From: Nyssa sinensis
Lineage: Eukaryota > Streptophyta > Magnoliopsida > Cornales > Nyssaceae
DNA length: 64,000 nt
Direction of reading: 5' to 3'
Assembly (NCBI GenBank): GCA_008638375.1
Contig: CM018052.1
Location: forward strand, 26,567,071 to 26,631,070
The position numbers and the translations under genes were made by a program. Each line of letters begins with the position of its first letter. Position 1 is the first letter of the stretch. Below, piece after piece: positions 58,074 to 64,000 of the stretch. The notes beneath the pieces are model-generated. The model was not told the DNA's origin. It worked only from the letters and a program-made list of their open reading frames with translations, and ran no database searches.

Positions 58074-59955
58074 ATGGCCGGAATACTCGGAACTTCTTCT
58101 ACAGCAATCTTGGCCTCTCGACCCCTTTCCTCTACCACCTGCAATTTCCCCATTCACTCTCTCTCTCCAACTCCAGGTATGTATTTCTCTATGTATACAT
58201 ATAGCCAACACTTCCTAAATGATCTTTAGAAGCTCGCATTCTTAGATTAGGATAAGATATGTTCGACCCAGTTCATTTATAGTGTTTATTTTTCTTCTAA
58301 GATTTTTGTTTTCTTCATTTTTGAGGTCAATGAATAAGATAAGAAATGGGTTAGCAGAATGTGATGGATTGGAAATGGAATTGCATATATTTCTGATTAC
58401 AGGGCTGAGTTATGGAAGGAAGTTCTATGGAGGGATTGGAATCCCAACTAAGAATGGCAAGTCTCAGTTCCATGTTTCAATTACCAATGTTGCCACTGAA
58501 ACTAAAGAACAGGTATGAAGAGTTTTTTCATCTGGATGTCTCCTTGTAATATCTAGATATAAGATTTCAATAAAATTTGGTTACTGAAATTTCATGAGAC
58601 TCATAAATTTCGTGCTTTTTCTTTATCAGAATTGGAGATCATTGAAGTGCAATTTAGATGTTTGTTGAAAGATTTATTTGATTTCTTATTCTAATATTTT
58701 CCATTTAATAATATGTTACTTAGAAAAAGGTATCACACCAAAGTATCAAATAATGGGTTTTAAGTTTACATGGAAAAAAAAATGGATTATAGTGATGGCA
58801 GAAAGCATTACCTGGAAGTTGGAAGACATTGTCATAGAGAAATTTCAGTTAACAGATTTTGAATTTATACAAATGAAGTTTGTGTACTCTTGTCAATTTC
58901 AGGCCCAGAAGCTTGCCTCTAAGGAAAGCCAGAGGCCAGTGTATCCATTTTCAGCTATAGTTGGACAAGATGAAATGAAACTGTGCCTTTTGCTAAATGT
59001 GATTGATCCCAAGATTGGGGGTGTCATGATCATGGGTGACAGGGGAACGGGGAAGTCCACAACTGTTAGGTCATTGGTCGATTTACTTCCTGAAATCAAG
59101 GTAGTTGCTGGCGACCCATTTAACTCTGATCCAGAAGATCCAGAATCCATGGGCATGGAAGTCCAAGAGAAAATTATGGGAGGGGAGGCACTCCCCGTTG
59201 TGATGACCAAGATCAACATGGTTGATTTGCCACTGGGTGCTACAGAAGACAGAGTCTGTGGGACAATTGATATAGAAAAGGCCCTCACGGAGGGTGTCAA
59301 GGCATTTGAGCCTGGTCTTCTTGCCAAAGCTAATAGAGGAATTCTTTATGTGGATGAAGTTAACCTTTTAGATGATCATTTGGTAGATGTCCTGCTGGAT
59401 TCTGCTGCCTCAGGATGGAACACTGTTGAGAGAGAGGGAATTTCAATTTCACATCCAGCTCGATTTATTCTCATTGGCTCAGGAAACCCTGAAGAAGGGG
59501 AGCTAAGACCACAGTTGCTTGATCGGTTTGGGATGCATGCACAAGTAGGGACTGTAAGGGATGCTGAGTTGAGAGTGAAGATTGTGGAGGAGAGAGCTCG
59601 GTTTGATGGGAATCCCAAGGAATTCAGGGATTCTTACAAGTCAGAACAAGAGAAGCTCGAGCAGCAAATTTCTTCAGCTAGGAACTCTCTTTCTTCTGTC
59701 CAGCTTGATCATGATCTTCGTGTGAAGATCTCCAAGGTTTGTTCAGAGCTTAATGTTGATGGATTGAGGGGTGATATAGTGACAAATAGGGCAGCAAAAG
59801 CTTTGGCTGCTCTAAAAGGAAGAGATAAAGTAACTGCAGAGGATATTGCAACTGTCATTCCCAACTGCTTAAGACACCGTCTCCGCAAGGATCCGTTGGA
59901 ATCAATTGACTCTGGCTTACTAGTGAGTGAGAAATTCTATGAGGTGTTTAGTTGA
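58074..59955 (+). CDS. CHLI: Magnesium chelatase subunit I, chloroplast precursor
   Basis: Three exons, 58074-58176, 58403-58512 and 58903-59955, join in frame to 421 aa, close to Arabidopsis CHLI1. CHLI is the AAA+ ATPase of magnesium chelatase; with CHLD and CHLH it inserts Mg into protoporphyrin IX, the first committed step of chlorophyll synthesis, in the chloroplast stroma. The N-terminus ([20 protein letters not shown]) is a Ser/Thr-rich transit peptide. Walker A is GDRGTGKST (116-124), Walker B ILYVDE (218-223), and a GSGNPEEG sensor-type stretch follows. Cys99 and Cys190 sit in the contexts KLCLLL and DRVCGTID, matching the thioredoxin-regulated pair of Arabidopsis CHLI1. No damaging change is seen. 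The frame stays open upstream of exon 3 into intron 2, but that stretch has no transit peptide or homology. Confidence 0.97.
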
Positions 59956-62160
59956 GGGAGGTAAATATACAACCTTTTATCTGTAATTTTTGTTTATTTA
60001 ATTTTGATTGGAATTTCCAGTTTATATTTTCTACTGAAACCATATTGATATGCAAATGTAGACAGAGTTGTCATGTGTACTCTTAAAGAGGGCTACATCT
60101 AAAATTTTAGTTAATAATTTTTGGAAGGATGAAGTTCTGTATGCATATGTTCACAAGTTCTTCTCTTTGTAGTTTTCTTTGGAGTGTCTCTCTTGTACTT
60201 CAGATACTGTAATGCTAATGTTAATTCTACATTGCTCTCACAATGAATACATTTAAAGTTGGGTATGGCGTTTTCAATTAGTTTAGACTACATGTTGCCA
60301 CCAACAGAGAAAGTGATATCAAACTATCAGCTGAGATGTTACCACTTGAAACTGTAAGAGTGAAATAGAATTTAGCGATTTCTTATTTAATGAATCTTTA
60401 AGGACTATGTCATTTGTCAGGCAGGAAACATAACTTAAAGTTTCCCCTAGTTCATTTTTACAGTAAGATAAAGACCTTGTGATCTTGCTCTAATATATGT
60501 AAATGAGATTTTGCTCCATGATCAGAGCTACACTTTGATCAAATTCTGACTTATTGAGAAAAACGAGCTAGGAATTGACACTAAAATAAGCAGTGGGTAT
60601 TTGGTTCTCCTCATATTTGTCCCAATGTCTTCTCTTTCCATTGATGATGTAAAACAGTAGGAATTGAAGGTGACTTAGAATGGTCAATCATTTTTGTGCT
60701 CCATATAACAAGTGAACGTCCATTGAAACATTTTTATATGGTCAAACTGAAGGTAATTAAAATATTATTGGTGGTATTTTTTAAATAAAGCACTGATTTT
60801 TATACACATTATTCATCAAGTAATTCCTCATTCATAATGGATTGTTTGAATTAATGAATTATTATTCTTGATTGCTTTAACACATCAATTATCTGTAGAA
60901 ATAGAGTCTCTAAATTCAAAATAAATCTACATAATATCACAGACAGTGTCAGTTTGTGACCTATTGGGCAGTTCATATGCATGGCCCTAAAGATATGCAA
61001 GAAGATCCCAAAGAGTATCGAAAAGACATGGTTCCAGATTTGAATGGAGATACACAGCACATAAAGCATCAGTTTGAGTTTTTTGTTAGATGTTGTAAAT
61101 ATTAATCAATTTTAAGGTGATGTTTATCTGGTATACACAAAGTATACAAAGCATGGTTCCATCTATGTTATGTTTAGAAATCTTTGGCATGGGACAATAT
61201 GTAGCCAAATTTTAATAAAATGAAAATGTAAAAGGCAGTGCAGGAAATCCAAAAATTGTTCAGAGGGCTGGAGCTGTAACCATCAATTTTCGCTCTTATT
61301 TTTGAAGAGCAGAGTTATTCCTCGATGAATACAGAGAGCCTTTTTCTTTCCACTGAAGAAAGAAACAGTTGGAAGTAAAGGTGATTCAAATCCATTAAAC
61401 TTTAAATTGTCATTTCTCTAAGTGGACCAATGCTGGATAACTTTACTTCATCTCTATACTCACAGTAAGAATTTCACTGATACGGCACAAAGTACAAGCA
61501 TAACATAATTTAGCTCTTGTTGATCTGTTTTTTGTTTATGGTTTTGTTTGGTCGGGGTTTCAGTGCAGTTGCATGTATATGCCCCTCTATAGCTCTATTT
61601 TTTGGATGGCTCTCTTAAGCTCTGTTTTTTTTTGCAAGGGGAGGTCTGTCTCCCTCTTACATGCTTTAGAGAGCTCTTTCTCCTTACTAAAATGAAAAAA
61701 ACAGAATACAACTTTTCTTTAAGCTCAGCTCTTATAGTTTACATGCTTTCTGACTTTATGTTTTATACTCACTTCTGTAATAAATTTGTATGCTGTTATT
61801 TGGTTATATATAGTTAGCTTATAATATTTGTCACTCTTTGTTGACATGATTTGAGAGCAAGTTATGAATAATTTTCCAGCAATTACTGGGTGCATATTAT
61901 CCATGAGATTTTTGTTTGTCTTTATTAGAGGTAATCATCTTTGGAATTCCAAAAGATCATGAAATATAACCAATTAAAACTTGCCTTCCCATTGAAATTT
62001 TTTATATTAAAACTTTGATTTCATGGGTGTCCACTTAACAAGGTTTTTATTTTGAACCAACGTTTTTTTGTAATTGCCTTTGTTTGCAAGCATTTATGGT
62101 ATATATCACACAAAAAGAGTAGCATGTTATACAATCCAAAACAAATCAGCCTTCAAAGTC
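59956..62160. other. CHLI 3' flank and spacer
   Basis: No second gene recognised. The frames at 60851-61069 (minus) and 61602-61817 (plus) have no motifs. The first few hundred bases should include the CHLI 3' UTR. Confidence 0.5.
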
Positions 62161-62174
62161 ATGACATAATTCAC

Positions 62175-62343
62175 CCGGTGCAGCTCGAATGATAGGTGTA
62201 GTACCTCAAGGTCTTGAGTTTGAGTCCTTGCAATATCTACCTCATGTGGGCAGTGGGAGTTGGCACACAGCCAGAGTTAATGTTGTAGCCACGCGTCAAA
62301 AGGACCCATGGTTGGGATGGTTCTCCATCATTAAAAAAAAAAA
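62175..62343 (+). mobile_element. SINE-like insertion with A-tail
   Basis: Starts near CCGGTGCAGCTCGAATGATA, has GGTCTTGAGTTTGAGTCCT (B-box-like) about 30 bp further on, no coding capacity, and ends in an A run (62332-62343). A target duplication is not clear. It lies just beyond the 3' end of the Nudix gene. Confidence 0.45.
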
Positions 62344-62460
62344 TATCACTGCATGATCATTTGACACGATCTTACAGAATTTAGACCTTAGCAGGATTTT
62401 ATTAGAGGGAAAAAAATAAGAGTAACATAGTATAGAACTTACATGATGCAAATATTTTCA

Positions 62461-62865
62461 TTAACAATGTCTGCTCCAGAATTTAGGCTTCCGCTCTGGA
62501 AAGGCAGGTGGGCGCTCATACACAATTGATGCAACCCTAATCAAAATCCCAGCAGTTAATGCCCATATAACATACTTGTTATCCTGTGCTTCATAATCAA
62601 AGAAATGGAGCAGATATTTGTCTCCCATCCATTCTCTCTCCTCTGCTCTTCGATTTTCATCCTAAACCCACCAACATAAAATGATTGTAAAAGATAATTC
62701 AGGCAAACAAAAGCCAGAATGAGAAACAGAATCAAACAGTAGAACCTTAACAAACATTTCTAAGGGGGCATCAAATATTGCTTCCACTTCAGCTGCATTT
62801 GGAGATGGATTGAATGCTTTACTGTCTGAGAGTATGCCAATCACAGGAACTACTGTCATACCACG
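62461..62865 (-). CDS. NUDT15: Nudix hydrolase 15-type (CoA/acyl-CoA diphosphatase), last two exons, partial
   Basis: On the minus strand, exon 62865-62746 (RGMTVVPVIGILSDSKAFNP ... AIFDAPLEMFVK) is joined through an 84-bp GT-AG intron to the final exon 62661-62461 (DENRRAEEREWMGDKYLLHF ... YVIWALTAGILIRVAS, YERPPAFPERKPKF), which ends at a TAA. This is the C-terminal half of plant NUDT15/NUDT11-type Nudix proteins, which cleave CoA and CoA esters; NUDT15 itself is mitochondrial. The Nudix box lies in upstream exons not visible between 62866 and 64000, so they must be beyond the window or behind a long intron. No disruption is seen in the visible part. The gene faces CHLI tail to tail. Confidence 0.9.
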
Positions 62866-64000
62866 CTGTGCGGGGAACAAATTGGTCATTAGATTCAAAA
62901 ATAAAGCTGCTTAATTTAAAAAAAAAAAGTTCTGACAACCCTATTGTGCAAATCATATGCATGGTTGTGAATTTGAATGGAAATTGATAGAGTTTATATA
63001 AAAACGGAATGATCTTGAAATTTTTGTATAGATAACGTGTAACATCAAGATTAGCTCAGCTAGTAAGGCCTTAAGAATAAAGGATTCTGTTCCCAAGACG
63101 TCCCTAATACGAGCCATGAAAAAGGTGTGCCTTGGCCAAAGAACCTGTAGTTGGCATTTCTCTTTGAGCTTAGTCCCTTGGCCAAAGAACCTGTAGTTAG
63201 CATGTCTCCTTGAGGAATTTGTGGGGTTCTGTGAACATAGAACATTGATTTGGTCTATCCATGTTTTATATCAAGAGTAACCCCTCTTTTAATACCCAGA
63301 AAAAATGCCACTATATATCAATACAGGTTTAGTTGAGTAAATGCCTCATGCATGATTGAACAACATAGGCAATTTGGGGATGAAACAAACAATAATGAAA
63401 CTGAAACATTTGGAAGTGCAATGCTACAATTCTCAAATTTATATCCCAAATTAAATGACATTGATGTGGTACTATGTTTTTGACAATATAATTAATGTGG
63501 TACAATGACGCAACCCACATCAACGTAATGTCATTTGGGATAAGAATCTAGGGTACAAGTTTAGAAAGTGGGATAAGAATCTAGGGTACAAGTTGAGGAA
63601 GTGTAGCATTGTTGCATTTGGAAAACATTTTAGGTGGTTTTGGTTGTCATTTATAGATTAGCATCAATGCCCACCAAGACAGTTTCAGTCCTATCTCAAT
63701 ACCCAAATCTGCAATAAGCAGCAGTGAACTAAGCCCTCATCGAAGAACTCAACCACAAGCATCCTCCATCTACAATCATATTTTCTATTATATCATAAGC
63801 CATCCAATCTTTCTTATAGGCCTTTTATGTAGGCCACTTCTCATTTTGATGCCATTAACTTGGACAAACTCCAATGTCATGTTTGCAGTCTTATCTTTAT
63901 ATTGAGTTTCTATAATTTAATCAAAATTTTGATGTTTATTAATAGCTGGGGGAGAAGAAAAGAAAGCTGAAATTTTTTCAATGTATAACACAAAGTATAC
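62866..64000. other. Putative long intron or upstream spacer of the Nudix gene
   Basis: No exon recognised on either strand. Contains a near-duplicate pair TTGGCCAAAGAACCTGTAGT at about 63131 and 63179, and a 33-bp tandem GGGATAAGAATCTAGGGTAC at 63537 and 63570. At about 63050, TTAGCTCAGCTAGTAAGG resembles a pol III A box, perhaps a SINE remnant. Confidence 0.5.

Noticed and set aside
58678..58902. Open frame reading from CHLI intron 2 into exon 3, giving a 425-aa alternative protein
   Set aside because: The first 75 codons are AT-rich intron sequence with no transit peptide or homology; a spliced start at 58074 gives a normal CHLI precursor.
63050..63100. Possible tRNA gene at TTAGCTCAGCTAGTAAGG
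   Set aside because: The cloverleaf cannot be completed: no proper anticodon stem or B box at the right spacing.

Overview
This is nuclear DNA from a flowering plant, most likely a eudicot. The evidence is split genes with GT-AG introns, a nuclear-coded chloroplast magnesium chelatase subunit, CLE peptide-hormone genes, a BAHD acyltransferase, AT-rich spacers, and Ty1/copia and Ty3/gypsy LTR retrotransposons with plant-type tRNA-Met primer sites. I cannot name the species. Real genes are few, and transposons and duplicated segments fill most of the window.

Layout. 1-7.2 kb: a non-autonomous LTR element in minus orientation (892-2909) whose right LTR carries a SINE-like insertion, two copies of a locally duplicated segment (R), and a copia relic. 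7.7-11.3 kb: a hAT-type MITE, then an LTR-internal-LTR-internal-LTR array of the 892-2909 family. 11.6 kb: an intact CLE gene (CLE-A, minus). 14.5-19.46 kb: a decayed plus-strand copia element. 20-25 kb: another R copy, unassigned spacer and a second CLE gene (CLE-B, minus). 25.78-30.37 kb: a minus-strand copia element with an exact 5-bp target duplication. 31.5 kb: a small intronless gene whose 98-aa product has a KEN box, a full destruction box and basic clusters. 33.8-38.2 kb: R and D repeat copies plus two decayed CLE copies. 39.2-46.7 kb: a 7.5-kb Ty3/gypsy element that has lost protease, reverse transcriptase and RNase H. It still has gag, integrase, a 17-unit hairpin minisatellite and an antisense accessory ORF with two introns and its own TATA box.

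46.7-64 kb is the gene-richer end: a complete two-exon BAHD acyltransferase (50003-52757), a hAT MITE with a perfect 8-bp target duplication, SINE-like repeats, a complete three-exon CHLI gene (58074-59955), and the last two exons of a NUDT15-type Nudix hydrolase running leftward from beyond the window end.

The CLE genes, the R segments and the D segments together look like one old locus that was tandemly duplicated, torn apart by transposons and left at different stages of decay. The other genes are unrelated neighbours and do not form a pathway. The features least explained by standard annotation are the KEN/D-box gene, the RT-less gypsy element with its antisense gene and hairpin minisatellite, and the CLE duplication series.
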